A program made the translations under genes and the position numbers. Positions 11,681 to 25,100 of a DNA stretch of 64,000 nucleotides are shown here, in pieces. The stretch comes from Dysidea avara (Eukaryota; Porifera; Demospongiae; Dictyoceratida; Dysideidae), in contig NC_089276.1 of NCBI RefSeq assembly GCF_963678975.1, forward strand, positions 27,175,555 to 27,239,554. The letters are read 5' to 3'. The notes under the pieces were generated by a model that saw only the letters and a list, made by a program, of their open reading frames with translations, made no database searches and was not told where the DNA came from. How positions within the stretch are numbered: position 1 is the stretch's first letter; every line of letters begins with the position of its first letter.

Positions 11681-11900
11681 CAAAAATAGTGTTCCAATAG
11701 TGTTCCAATTCTACCTATATACTAACTCTGTCTTTAGTCAGTATTGAAACAACTAATTCAAAAAACTCAAGGCAAAACAGAGCACAAATAACTCCAGTGC
11801 TATTCAGTATTGGGGCTTGTTATCTGATTTTGTTTGAGCCTAAGTGAAATTTTGTAGAAGTAGTTCCAACACAAAAACATATAGATGGAATAAATACAGG
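11680..11900 (+). repeat. Dispersed repeat shared with 42180-42420 (inverted)
   Basis: Words such as AAATAGTGTTCCAAT, GTCAGTATTGAAACAACTA and GTAGTTCCAACAC recur in reverse complement and the same order at 42180-42420. It may be the 3' end of the retroelement above or a separate repeat. Confidence 0.65.
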
Positions 11901-12638
11901 CAGTATTTGTGTATAAGAATCATGCTGTGTAATTTGATGTGTGTGGAAGACCCCTTTATGTAAATCTGTTTGCTTTCATTTACAGCCATAACATGATAAT
12001 TTTGTAGGCTAATCTTGTGCTCAATTTTGTAATGATATGAAAATTTATTCAACCTATACAAAAGCATGTGAACCAATTATAGTTTAGCTAAGACCACACC
12101 CTCTTACTTATTTTCACACTCATTTTGTACTGATTTCTTCTATTTAATATGCTGATTTACCAACTCTATACTCTCAAGATTTTGCTTGTGAAGCAACTAA
12201 TCCTGGGGCCTTATGATCAAAAAGCACTGCAACACTCTGTCAAAATAAAATATTAACAAACAACACTTTCATGTTTGATCATGATTTTTTTATCATTTGC
12301 TGGCTATTTACTGGCATAATTCTAAAATGTGTTACCAAATGCCATAAAATTTAATTATCATTAATTATTTTGCTGGTGCAATGTCTGTCAAGAATTTGTA
12401 CCTCATGAAAGTGGTCCAATTTGAGATGTGGTAGGGTGTAGATTTCAGTGGTTGTTTGGAAGATGTATAACTAAATACATAATTGCATTGTAATGCCTTA
12501 ATTTACTTCCCTTGTTATTTAGCTAAATCAGTGCAGTTACCACCTCCCAATTAATTCAGATAATATAACAGATAATATAACTTTGACAGACTACAAAAAA
12601 GAAAATGCTATTAGAAAAAAGTGAGTTATATAATTGTA
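11900..12638. other. Gene-free stretch
   Basis: AT-rich DNA; nothing recognised beyond low-complexity A/T runs. Confidence 0.3.
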
Positions 12639-12643
12639 GCTGT

Positions 12644-13381
12644 CAGTGGCGTAGCCAGGAAAACATTTTTACCGAGGCAAAGTTTATACAATGGCATAAT
12701 TGAGAGGATCTGCTTCTGACTCAACTGATTCACAAACACTTTCAAGTTTGGGTGGTACGGCATTTGCAGGTTGACTCTCATGGAAAAAAACTGTTTCAGA
12801 GTGCTGTTTTTACATGTCAAAAGTACTGAATGCTCCGGCTTAGTTAATGTTACAGTATATATACCGTGCTTCAATTACTAGACTAACTCAACACAAAAAC
12901 CTGACGTAATTATTTAAATTGGCATGTGGAAGCTATTATTTGATTGTAACTGCTAATGCATGATATGATCAATTTAGTAGCTCAATGCAATGCCATGCAG
13001 TTGACTCACTGGAACTTTTGAAAAAGTAATTTAAAGACATTTTATCGTGATTTAGACCAAGCAGTGTAATGAGAATAGTGGCTATAATCTGTACTGAATG
13101 CTCTATTAGAGTATATTGCGATGACTGCTCTATTAGAGTATCTCGATCTTTTTGATACAAATTCAAGTAGCTGAAAAGTGGTCCAGCCATTTGTCACCGT
13201 GGGCTCCGGCCCTGCTTAGTACTACATCCATATAGATTCTATTATGTGTGATACAGTACTGAATGCTGTAGTAGTAACTGAGTAGAAAATTCAGGATGCC
13301 ACTGAAAGCTCAGGCCTGCTTAGCCTGAATTGCTGAGCATTTTTTACCGAGGCAGCTGCCTCAGTGGTAGCTACGCCACTG
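12644..13381. mobile_element. TIR element, CAGTGGCGTAGC ends, 5-bp target duplication
   Basis: It starts CAGTGGCGTAGC and ends with the inverse GCTACGCCACTG. The inner terminal sequence TTTTTACCGAGGCA is also inverted. GCTGT flanks both sides (12639-12643 and 13382-13386), a likely 5-bp target-site duplication. No transposase frame remains, so it is non-autonomous. Two copies of the dispersed CTCTATTAGAG motif lie inside (13098-13115 and 13123-13146). Confidence 0.85.
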
Positions 13382-13428
13382 GCTGTGTCTTGCTAATATA
13401 TAAGTTGTGTGTCTATATATTTCTTAAG

Positions 13429-13690
13429 AGCCAGAAATGTATGATCTTGTCACAATTGTAATTCCTAAAGCAGAATGGCAAGATGTTGCTTTATTGTAAG
13501 ATACTCGAAGTTGATGCAATAAGGGAAAAAATACCACAGTAGCCCCCCCAATAATGTTGTTGAGAACTGTTGAAAGTCTCCAGGATAAGCACTGAACAAG
13601 GAAAGACATGGTCAATATTACTGGAAAAGCTCAAAAAGGTTGAAGAACGTGCCTCAGTGGTAGAAGATATCACTGAAGCATTGCCAAGAG
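13429..13690 (+). pseudogene. Broken Death-domain exon
   Basis: After an acceptor-like TTCTTAAG, the frame reads YDLVTIVIPKAEWQDVALL and then meets TAA. The +1 frame continues with DAIREK, three in-frame stops (near 13540, 13553 and 13561), then ISTEQGKTW, LLEKLKKVEE and VVEDITEAL. Together these follow a Death-domain pattern (W-x-D-V-A-L, D-A-I-R-E-K, T-W-x-x-L-L-E-x-L) of a family separate from the Death domain of the gene upstream. At least one frameshift and three stops make it a relic. No other exons of a parent gene were found beside it. Confidence 0.7.
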
Positions 13691-13699
13691 TACATAAAG

Positions 13700-14320
13700 C
13701 AGTAAACTCAGTGCCATTAAATTTTGGGTATTTAAAAGCTGCAGTTTTTGCTCCTACATTAACACATGTTTATATGCTGCATACACACATAATACTCATT
13801 GTACTATACACCTCTGTACACATAATTATGTAGCACAAATATTTACTCATGTACGTAGTTGTGAGCATTACATTTAATTTTGTGTGATTTCAATCATTAA
13901 ACATAGAATTAATTTCTAGCATATAATTATAGACATTTAGGCACTTATCATCTTATAGAGTAGTAGATGACAACATAAGTTAATCATGATTTGTGACTGG
14001 ATTTTGGAAAAACGATCCAAATTGCACATTAGAAGTTTCGAGATAAACGGTTTTAAAGAATTCAAGCCAGCATAACTCTCCAAGGTTAGCAAGCATGCAT
14101 ATGAATTTACACAAAAGATGCATCAATCTATTACCTTTCAGGCCACTTCCAGTACTTGTAGCTGCTTGTAGAGTTTCCCACCAAATAAGATAGAAAATCT
14201 GAGCAGTTGGATGAGCGAAGTAGTATCATGAGTGCTCACAACTTTACAAGTGTGCATAACATTAACACACAAAACTGAAGTTACAACTACATTACAGTTT
14301 AAAATCTAAACCTATATCCC
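13700..14320. other. Gene-free stretch
   Basis: Nothing recognisable between the Death-domain relic and the fold-back element. Confidence 0.3.
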
Positions 14321-15793
14321 GGGTCATTCCATGCCAAATCAACAAAAAAAAATCCTGACCTCTTTGGACTTTCATGAAATTTGGCATAGACATGGACTCT
14401 ACTAAGAAAACTTGCTCACACCAAATTTGGCCCATCCTATTCTATTGATCTCCCTTTAAGATATGACCACTCCAAGTTTATTACAAAAAAATACATGGGT
14501 TTAATAAAATAGCCATAACTTAGTCAGTGATTGTCACAAAATCTTTCTGTTTAGAGTTTTGGAATGTTCATTAAATTCTCTTTCAAGTGATATATAATGC
14601 ATTATAATTTCTCAAAGGAAAAGGTAAGCCACCAAAATGTGACTTTTTCCTTTGATCTTACTTTTTTCAAAAAGGATATTTCAATTAGTTTCATTTTTTT
14701 GTTCAAATATTCTTTTAATACCCTTCTTTCATGACAGTAAGTGTGAAGTTGGGATGGCAAGTAGATCATGAGTTATGGCTAAATACGTAATTTTACATAC
14801 TACTGGGGATATAAGTATAAACGCTACTACAACATTATAAACTTTACAATTAAATTATAGTATGGAATCTCATCAGAATGTGGTCAAGTTGCAATACACA
14901 TACAGTTGGAGGCATAGTATAGAAGTATCATAAGGTGATTAAACAGAAGTATATCAATACTCACCATTGCTGAAACCACACCAATATCCCCTATTGTTAT
15001 GTATATCGATGCAGTTATGATGACAACATGATTTTGGCGCAAACACCATCAGGAGTCCATAATAGAGATTTTATGAACTCCTGATGCCATATAGTGGGAG
15101 GCTTTGGTAGCAAATTATCTACAATACATAACAATAGGGGATATTGGTGTGGCTTCAGCAATGGTAAGTGTTGATGTTTCTGTTTAATCATCTTATGATA
15201 TTCTATACTATGCCTCCAACTGTATGTGTATTGCAACTTGACCACATTCTGATGAGATTCCATACTATAATTTAATTGTAAAGTTTATAATGTTGTAGTA
15301 GCGTTCATACTTATATCCCCAGTAGTATGTAAATTTAGTCATAACTCATGATCTACTTGCCATCCCAACTTCACACTTACTGTCATGAAAGAAGGGTATT
15401 AAAAGAATATTTGAACAAAAAAATGAAAGTAATTAAAATATCTTTTTTTGAAAAAAGTAAGATCAAAGGAAAAAGTCACATTTTGGTGGTTTACCTTTTC
15501 CTTTGAGAAATTATAATGCATTATATATCACTTGAAAGAGAATTTAATGAGCATTCCAAAAATCTAAACAGAAAGATTTTGTGACAATCACTGACAAAGT
15601 TATGGCTATTTTATTAAAACCGTGTAGTATTTTGTAATAAACTTGGAGACGTCATCTTAAATGAGATCAATAGAATGGGCCAAATTTTGGTGTGAGAAAG
15701 TTTCTTAGTAGAGTCTGTATATGTCTATGCCAAATTTCATGAAAATCTGAAGGGGTCGGGATCTATTTTTGTTGATTTGGTATGGAATGACCC
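14321..15793. mobile_element. Large fold-back element
   Basis: Two near-identical inverted arms of about 690 bp (about 14321-15011 and 15119-15793) surround a spacer of about 100 bp, which itself holds a small hairpin (AGGAGT...ACTCCT). The ends are GGGTCATTCCATGCCAAAT and its inverse with scattered mismatches. TCCC flanks both ends (14317-14320 and 15794-15797), a possible 4-bp target duplication. No coding capacity. Confidence 0.9.
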
Positions 15794-16007
15794 TCCCATG
15801 AAATCAATCCAAATATCACAAATGAAGAAAACCCTTGAACACTGTGAAATCAAAACACGTGTATATATATTCATTTGGAAATTTATCTTGGTTGACACAC
15901 GTAACAATACTATAGCCAACATAAAATATTTATAGGTTGCTTGAATTCATTATTATTGGTTAAACAGAATATAAATTCCAAATCATAATGTATTATGTTG
16001 TTCATTG

Positions 16008-16171
16008 TCAGTGCCAGTTTATTCCTCCACTTTTTCCACCGAAGTAGCCACCACCACCACCACCACTTCCCCATTGTCCACCACCACCACCACTTCCCCA
16101 TTGTCCACCACCACCTCCCCACTGTCCTCCTCCCTTGCCTCGTCCACCTTTCTTACCACTTCCACCCCAAC
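16008..16171 (-). other. FAM98 last exon, Gly-rich tail
   Basis: The acceptor CATTTAG ends at 16172 and TGA is at 16010-16008. It encodes about 54 residues: a basic GKKGGRGKGG stretch, three QWG units spaced by Gly runs, YFGGKSGG and a terminal INWH. It replaces the RGG/YGG-rich tail of vertebrate FAM98A. The Trp-rich frame seen on the same strand is a shifted read of this exon. Confidence 0.85.
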
Positions 16172-19100
16172 CTAAATGTGGTAAGTAATATTATGTAACT
16201 TGAAATGTACACTACGACACATAGTAAGGTGTCGAGAGGCTAGCATGCCACACCAATGTAGTATTAATTACTTTGTTAAAACCCTTTGAAACCTGAAAAG
16301 TGTGTTTTTGTGGTATTTTTAGATGTTAGATTATTTACTGTATGCTCTAAATTCTTCTCCACAGTTACAGGGAAACTTTTTAAGCTGTGGAAGTTACAGT
16401 GCTGTGAAGTTATCAAAAAGAGTTTCATGGGTCACCTGTTGTTAACAGGAAGAACAAAATGCAATACACATATGTGTGACTCTGTATGTGCTCCTTTATC
16501 CTAATGATCATGAGTTGTGGACAGGATACATGCAAATTTGAATGAAATTGAAAATATGAATGACTAAAGTTTTGGGTTTTGTCTACATTCTTTCTCCTTT
16601 TTACACACTTTGCAAAACCATCATGACACAAATATGTTATCAAGTTATTTCTGAAATTTAGCACACATCAAGGGGACCCAAAAGCAAACGTCAGTACCAA
16701 TTTTTGTGCAAATCTGATAAACATTCAGAGTTATGTGTGTAAAAAAGCTGTTGTCATGATAGCCAAGCTGTGAAAAAGGGTGTATCCCCAAAAAGACGGG
16801 ATCAAAAAAGTTTCAAAATCAAAAGTGACAGCCAAGAAAAGGCAGCAATGATGCTAACGCTGATCGTTTTTAATGATGAGTGTTATCATTAAAATGATCA
16901 ATCACCATTGGACCCATTTCTTGGTTGCCACCATTAATTTCACAACCTTTCACCTTGGCTTTATTGGAGGATGCACCGTTTCATAGCTTGGCTTAGCCAG
17001 CAATACGATAAAAACTTGCATATTATTTCATTGTAGCATGTGAAATTTTACAATTTTTTCTAAACATCATTGTTCTCAATACACATGCTTGTGTGAACAA
17101 GTTATCATGTTTTCAATTATGCCCTATTAGGGTAACTGCAATCATATGAGCAGAGCTTCAATTTCCAAGTTAAACTTGCATTTTTTCTTTGATCAGACTT
17201 TTTGATCATACCATTTTCACAAGTCCTTTTTCCTACTCACAAAAGGCAACTACCTTTTAGCTTTTTGTCATACTTTTACGTTGAAAGCCTTATACATGTA
17301 TGTTCAGATGCAACCCACTAAGGCATCAATTAATCAGCAAGAATTGGTTCAAATCATAGAAGTTTGTTGGAAGGAGTTGGAGTTGCTCTGAAGACATTTA
17401 TGAACTTTACCCATGCCTAACCATCTTCCAAGCTTTCATGAAGGAGTGATGCTGGTTTTGGGTGATATTTTTGGATCTGCGTGCCAGTTCAATCATAAAA
17501 GTGTTCATATAAGTGAAGTTGTTCAAACAAATGAGGCCCATTCACGTGTATACTCCAATAGAACATACACGTTCTCTAACAGATCGTTCACCTAATGACG
17601 AAATACACTAATAGAGCAGTCACTTATAACTATTTGGATAATGGATGGAGATTCGGGTAATTGAGTGTACCAGAGTGCTAATTGTCATAAGGTGTTGCTT
17701 GTCTTGTTGGGCAACTCATTGATTGTTACTGACTGACTGACTGACTGACTCACCTATGATTACTGTAAGCAGTACGAAGATGATGATACAGTACCTACTG
17801 GAACAAAGGGCCATAGGAAAAAGCTACTGTACCATGTTTATGAAACAGAAAAGCATTAAGCATGAGTAGAGTAGCATATTTGCAAGGAGAGCCTTGTCTG
17901 CATGGCATGTACATTTGAATGCACAGGGAAAAGTGGATCCCAAGGGGTGACGGTTTACATACTACACAACCAGATGACCTACCTCCTTGTACTCTACCGC
18001 CTCCACCTCCTCTACCTATATAAGGTAAGACATCACATGAGCATATTGGTCTCTGTAATTTACCTTGTCTCTGTTGTTGAGGGGCTTCTGTTCTCTGTTT
18101 GAATGATGGCATTTCTAGAGGTGGACGTGTCTCATTGGGCCTTCCACCACGGTCAGGAACTCTTCCTTGTAGTAAAACCTTATTAAGGATTACAGAAGGG
18201 TTAACAAGAACATATCACAGGACTATTGCAGTACAATTAAAAATATAAGGAATCTGCTCTAAAATTTGGAATATTATACAGTAAGGTAGCAACCGTTTTG
18301 TAGGGAGCGGAGAAAGAAGGGGGTGGGCTGTAGCCCCTGTCAAAAAGATTATGAGGGGCTTAGCTCCCTAAAATTATCCATAGTTATCATCGAGTAATTG
18401 CGCTGATTGTATTACACCAAATAGCTAACTATACAACTACCTGCAATTACAGTGAATCAACGGACTCTATATGAATCAAGATCGAGATTCCCTAATAGAG
18501 CAGTCACCCTAATACAACAGTCAAACTAATAGCAAGAGTTAATAATAAGAGAGGAGAGTGTCTAACGCTGTATAGGCCTGTAATAGATGATTGCGCAGAA
18601 GTTAAACGGCTTCCTTTCCGTGTAACGTACAGGCTTCTAGTATTTGTTCGTTTCCTTACCGCAATTAGTTTAGCCGCACCGTGATGAATCCTCGAGAATA
18701 TTCGAAGACTGAACTAAAGACTGAGCTGTATGTACAGGGAACAGTGCTCCTTCAATTGAAGAATGCTCAAAGGTAGGGTAACATGGCGACGCAGTGAAAA
18801 TTCGAAGCGATACTCCGCCTTTGGTTCAGTGTTTATTGGTTTCTCAGACGCTCTCCCCCAGAGTTATCTTCGAGGTTAACAGCCACACTTCTTTACGCAA
18901 CAGAGCGATGCTCTTCGTGGTGAACTTGAACATCGAATTGAACGCACGCCCTTGTGTCTGGGATAGCCTTTGTGGTTAAATGCGAAAATATACTAGCCAG
19001 TCTGTCGTTACGTGGAAAAGAAGCCGTTTAACTTCTGCGCAATCATCTGTTACAGGACTATACGGCGTTAGACACTCTCCTCTCTATATTATTAACTCTT

Positions 19101-22100
19101 GCTAATAGTAATTAATAAACTGCTAAAATCACTCCCAGATTAATCTCACAGGGCCTAATTTTCAAAATTTCCTGAGAGGGGGCACGCCCTCAACCCCCCC
19201 TCAGACTGCTCACACACTAAACCATATCATCCCCTAGATAAGCTCACCACCCCCTAAATAAAGGTGTCTCCTCCGCCTCTGCATTGAGGCTTGTACTCAC
19301 ACAAAGCACAACTCGAGCAAACCACTTCAAGCTACAAATTCTATCTTTTTGACTATTCTATAGCTTTGTGTTTTCATACACAAATTCTCTACACAAAGCC
19401 TCATCATGGCTGCTCCTAATTTTCGTTCGTATACGAAGGGGCATGCCCTTTTCCAACTCTCTGGTAGCTTACAAATAGGCCTGGTTATGTTGTTATACAC
19501 ATGTTACAGCAACATGGTTTCAGTGACTGGACATACCCCCTTAAAGTAAACAAGACGAAAACAGAAAGCTAACCTTTAATGTAGTATGTAAGCAGCCTTT
19601 ATTCATTGAATGAAGGTTTATTTTCTGTACGTCAAAGCTTGTTGACTTACATGGGTGTTGGACAGACATACCAACCTACATGCAGACATGCGGTTTTTGT
19701 CAAACCAATTTCAGGAAACCAGGCATGTACCAGGTTAAAAAAAATATAGGTCAGAAACCCGTACAGTACTAAACACAGCAGGCAAGTACTCTAATAGAAC
19801 AGTCATGTATTTTTTTGTACAGTACTATAAAAGTACCACCTAAGACCTTGTAATTCCTGCATGCCTACAAATTCCCAAGAATCATTATGGCATGAATGCG
19901 GTTGCATATGCTTGTTGTGTACTTCAGCCTCTAGCATGTAAATTTCATTGGACTACCATTGTTCCACCATCACTGACAAGTTCATAATTGAGGCTATATA
20001 CTCTATTATTAGGAGGTTTCACTGTAGTAGGCTTATAGCTTTGCTCTAATGGACTATTAGGATTTACACTATAGATATAAATACAAGTATGTACCTTGTT
20101 TAACACTGACTGAGTGTTCTGTCTGACCACACCTCTACTAGCTGGTTGTATCACAGTCAGGTCTGACCTGTAGTTGGACTGGTGTTACTGGTAGGACATG
20201 TGTACTACTACAGTACCTTGCAGCCAATATTCTAGCTACACTGACTGGAGCTTCTGATTTGAGAAGTTTCTGATGTTCTTGTAACACTTTAGCTAGATCG
20301 TTATCCTGTGGGTAAGAATGGTTTAGTACAACGGAACATTACAAATTTGAGCCCCGGTATTCTTCAAACCACTCTTATTAAACAGTCATCCGCATAGCAA
20401 AATATCGTATTACAAGATGCAACATACATCAATTGATACCACCCTATTCTAACACACAACTGGTGGAAGCTATAAACGATAGGTCAGCTCAAGTGATGGC
20501 TGTGTAATGACTAATATGTGTTTCAGGCAAGCTCCATTCAACAACAACACAATGATTGTTCAGTTAGAGTACATTTAAGATTGTTCTGAGTATTCTATTT
20601 GAGCATGCCAATCTCTACTTTGCAACCAGTGCTACGGCTACTACCATAGTGCTTATTAATGGCCCTGCCGTATATACCTGTAGGAGCTTTATTACTAGAT
20701 GATAGTCAAAAAATAGAGCACTGGTACATATTCAAGCTTGCATTTGATGACAAACAGCAACTTGTTTATATATTGTACATATGTAAGTATAGTTTTAGTC
20801 ACTCACTTTTGACTTGTCAGACCATCCAAAGGACTGTCCAGTCAACTGAACTCTCATGATCAACATGGTTCGACGATTGGCATACTCACGAGTCAAGGAA
20901 TCATTGATCCGATCAAGATTGGCCTATAGCAGAACACAAAACAATTTGTGCATGACTTATGCACATACTAAACAGTATAGAACCTATTGGAATTTCTGAA
21001 GTCTGTGTCTTTCACAAAGCCAATGCATGTACTGCTCAGGTCTCTATGACAAACACATTCCCACCATGGAGGTCACACTTACCCATTGCTCCACAGTCAA
21101 TGGTTTAGATACTAGTGGCTTGCTAATGTGATCTGGTGTGGCCTCTGATAACGCTTGCTTGGTCTGTAAGGAGGATCACCTAATCCACCATGCAAATCCC
21201 ATTGCTTCACTAACCTTTCCAATTACCTTCTCCAATACTTTACGAGGAGGCGTGTCAGCAGGAGGAGGAGTGGTGATGCCATAGCAATTTAGGATGGCCC
21301 TTAACTGTTCCTCCACTGGACTACCCTTAGGCTACAAATTATTATGACAATTTAATTCACAAGACTAAAACAAGACAACAGCCATTTATCACAACACTGA
21401 GAATTAATTTATAGCTTTGATAGTATTCAAATTTGGGGCCCTTAACACAATACAGTGGAACCTCCCTTAATGGTCACTTGAGTTGGGTGGTCACCTCAAC
21501 ATAACAGCCATGTGACTACGGTCCCGACCGATTCCCAATCAGTTTGTACAGAAATAGTTTGCATTAAGTGGTCACCTCTATAACACGTATAACAGCCAGC
21601 TTTAGCAGTCCCAAACAGCACTTCACTACACAAAAGGCCTCTTACAAAGCAGCCAGCTATAGCCATTACGGTGAGTAAACTAGCTGCACTACTTCATACT
21701 TCTGTAATACGGAAAAGTTATAAACTCACAGTATAGAAAAGCTTGTGGCCACTCCATGGTTTTGCCTCTTTGAGTGATTCTAATTAAAGCTCACATCACG
21801 ATCTTGATTCCTGGATTTGTAATTGTGTAGTTAACATTAACAGTTCACCGTCTTTAAGGAAGTCCCTGTTTTTACTTCACAGACTTTGTAGCTAGGAATC
21901 ATAATCAGCTCAATTGCTGTCTCCAAACTCAGAGGAGCTTCAGGCTCTTTTCTGCTAATTTGTCTGCTATGTAAGTAGGCGGTGTACTGGAGTGTAGCTA
22001 AATGCATTTTTATGTAACTAAACCTCAGTTTATGGCCTATGGCTGCTTTATGGAGGATATTGAGTTAGGCAGCCACCTCTCTATAAAGGCCAAATATTTC

Positions 22101-25100
22101 TGGCCCGAAGGTGACCACTTTAGACAGGTTCCACTGTATAGCAAATTCCATACAACCACACAACCAACAAGAAAACTGTTAACTGTCACATTATTCAAGT
22201 GACCATGAAAATTAGACTACGCTAGAATGTTTGTACAGTTATCAACTTAACAGTTTTTACTCAAGATTACCTTGACAACAGCTTGCTTGTCTTCCTCCTT
22301 CAGAAGACGTGATACTTGTAACTCCGACAACAGGTAACTTAGCAACAACATCCTGTTGTCATCCTTGTTAAGAGCTCCAATATTACTGGTCAGTGATGAA
22401 TAGGGACACTGTAGCTCTTGGAGAAACCCCTTCATCTCTAAATTAAATGTGTCCTGATCTTCAACACCTGTACACAGTAAACATGTACCAGTATACAGCA
22501 CTGTTACCTAATGTATGTCAACTGTACAGTATATTGTGACAATTAATTTAAGGTGCCTATAGTTATATGGTGTGACTGCTCTTAAATCACTACTGTCATC
22601 TTGTTATTATAGACAGTCTAACTTGAATAACATGTCATGCGGAATAATATTTTTACATACACTGTATGTACACACACTTGACCACAACAAAACCAATACT
22701 CGTGGACTTTAAATAATTCTCACTATAGTAACTTATTGAGTACTGTATGTAGGTCCCCAACATGACCGAAGTGTACTTCATGACATCTCTAACTATCAAA
22801 ACAACATTCTGTTAAACTATGATAATGGCTTGTTTTCTAATATTTATCACAACAAGGAAGTGGGAGGCGATGGGCAACAAGGAAAAAGGAAGTATCTAGC
22901 ATTGCTTTGTAATTCAATAACAAATTGGCCACCACTATATCTTGTGTACTATAATGTTTAAACTTGCCACCGTGGCAACCACATAAACACAACTACTTGT
23001 ATGCATAAATGTTGGACATAAAGCCACATATGTATGTAGTATACTCTCAAGTCAACAGCACATACATGAATAGTTGTATACATACACATACAACTTCTTT
23101 TAGGATTGACAAAAGACTTTGCTGTCTGCTGTCTGCCATTTAACATGGTCTCAAAGTTATATCCCAGGATTATAAGTGGTCTTGACAAAATAGACAGTGG
23201 AGTCTACAATACAAAACTTCTTGGAGCCCCTTAACTGTTATGATTATGACAAGCAGACATGGATACCATACCCTGTGGAGGAGACACACTTTCTTCCATC
23301 TTATTAGTCTCCTTCAGTTCACTACACAATTGTACTATGATCTGACAATAATGCCGAGAAGCTAGTCCCTCTTGAACTGCTTTACTAAGAGCAGCTGTAT
23401 CAGATAGTTCACCTTCATATCTACAAGAGACAAGCAACATTAGCCCCAAACTGTACACAGTACACACTACAGATATAACACAGGCTGCCACTACTCAGAG
23501 AACTGGAGAGCTGGATTCAATACATGCTATAGTTGGATTTATTGTCCAGAGTTTCTCTCTGATACTTAACCCACTATTACATGAATGCTGAATACAGAGA
23601 AGTTGAATGTATTGCATGTATTGTGTGTACTGTGGTTGGCATGCCTCGGGACAAAGTGACATCGAAGTGAACAAATCAAGCCTGTAGCCTCAAGCATCAT
23701 TGAGTTACAAAGCATTGTTTAGTTAGTCAGTTAGTAGAAAATTCTGTTAAATTGGAAATTTTAAAAAATTCCACAGAAACTTGCTAGAAAGATTTGGGGT
23801 CGCTTTGAAGGCATTTTTTGGGTTTGGTTATGCTTAGCCAATACCGCCAAGCTGTTTTGAAGGAAAAGTGAGGCTGTTTTTCAAGTGATTTTGAAGGGTA
23901 AGAAAGCCCAAAACTCTTTATGATCCTTAATATACAGTACTATCACACTGTATGACAAGCTCAAAGTAATTAATAGCATGCTATGTATTATCTGCAAAAT
24001 TCATACATACAGTGGTTGATCACTTCAAGGATAGTATTAACTAGGGTTGGGACGAAGCTTCGAATGTTCGGTAGGTTCGAAGGTTAAGCAAACTTCGAAT
24101 TATAAAACTATCCTTCGAAGCTTCGTAATGCACTCATAACCTACAAAAAGAATTACGAATAAACATTCTGTTCTTTATTGCAGCAGCTTATTCACCTTGT
24201 ACGATCGATTTTCATCTTGCGCGATCAATGTCACTTGCCACGCCCATTTTTTAGCCAATGAAAAATTTTCTTTCTACTGTGGTAGAAGGCTTTAATGCCT
24301 TATAAAGTGCATGAAAAATGTCCTTAAAGCCATTAGTTGGTATTTACCTATACATGATTGCAGTATAGCAGACACGCCCATTTGCAATCGCTCGATCGCG
24401 TCATTCAAAACTATTATCCAAATGCTTACAAACTTATTAGAAATATAAAACTTAAGCATAAATACAAGAAAACCTACCAACACCGAAGCTTCGAATATTC
24501 GAATATTATATTAGCGAATGTTCGAATATAAATTTCAAGCTTCGTCCCAGCCTTAGGATTAACTAGTCGATTGATTTTCAGTATTAGCACTTGTTAGGCT
24601 TTTTGGTTAGTCTGGCACTGCCCACCCCTACACATAAGGGTGTGGTAAAAATACAAATACCATATCATTTCAAAAGGAATTCAACTAGACAGCATACGTA
24701 ACTGCTGGTTATGTCAGATGATTGCCCTTCAATTTGAACAAAAGCTTTGCGTTGCCAAGGTGATTTGTGTGTGAACGTCACTGGCACACACTAATTGGCT
24801 AATGCCGAACTTGAGGGGCAGAAATGATTTAGTACCTGTATTTTACCAGACTCTTACTTTTGGCAAAGGGGCGAATGGCGCCAGACTACCTAGTTTTTGT
24901 AAACCTTTTCCAGTCGAGTAGCCAGTCCATTGGATATTGATCCCTTCATCTAGTAACTCAAGGGATGGCAAAATTAAGGTTTTATGAAAGAGTGATGATA
25001 CAAAGATCCATAGGCTAACAATAAGTAAATGGCATCTACAAGGTCTGGGGCATGCCCATCCAGGAAATTTAGACTCTCTCGGACTGTGCATTCTCAGGTA

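Noticed and set aside
15910-16122. Trp-rich protein on the minus strand
   Set aside because: It is a shifted reading frame of the Gly-rich last FAM98 exon.
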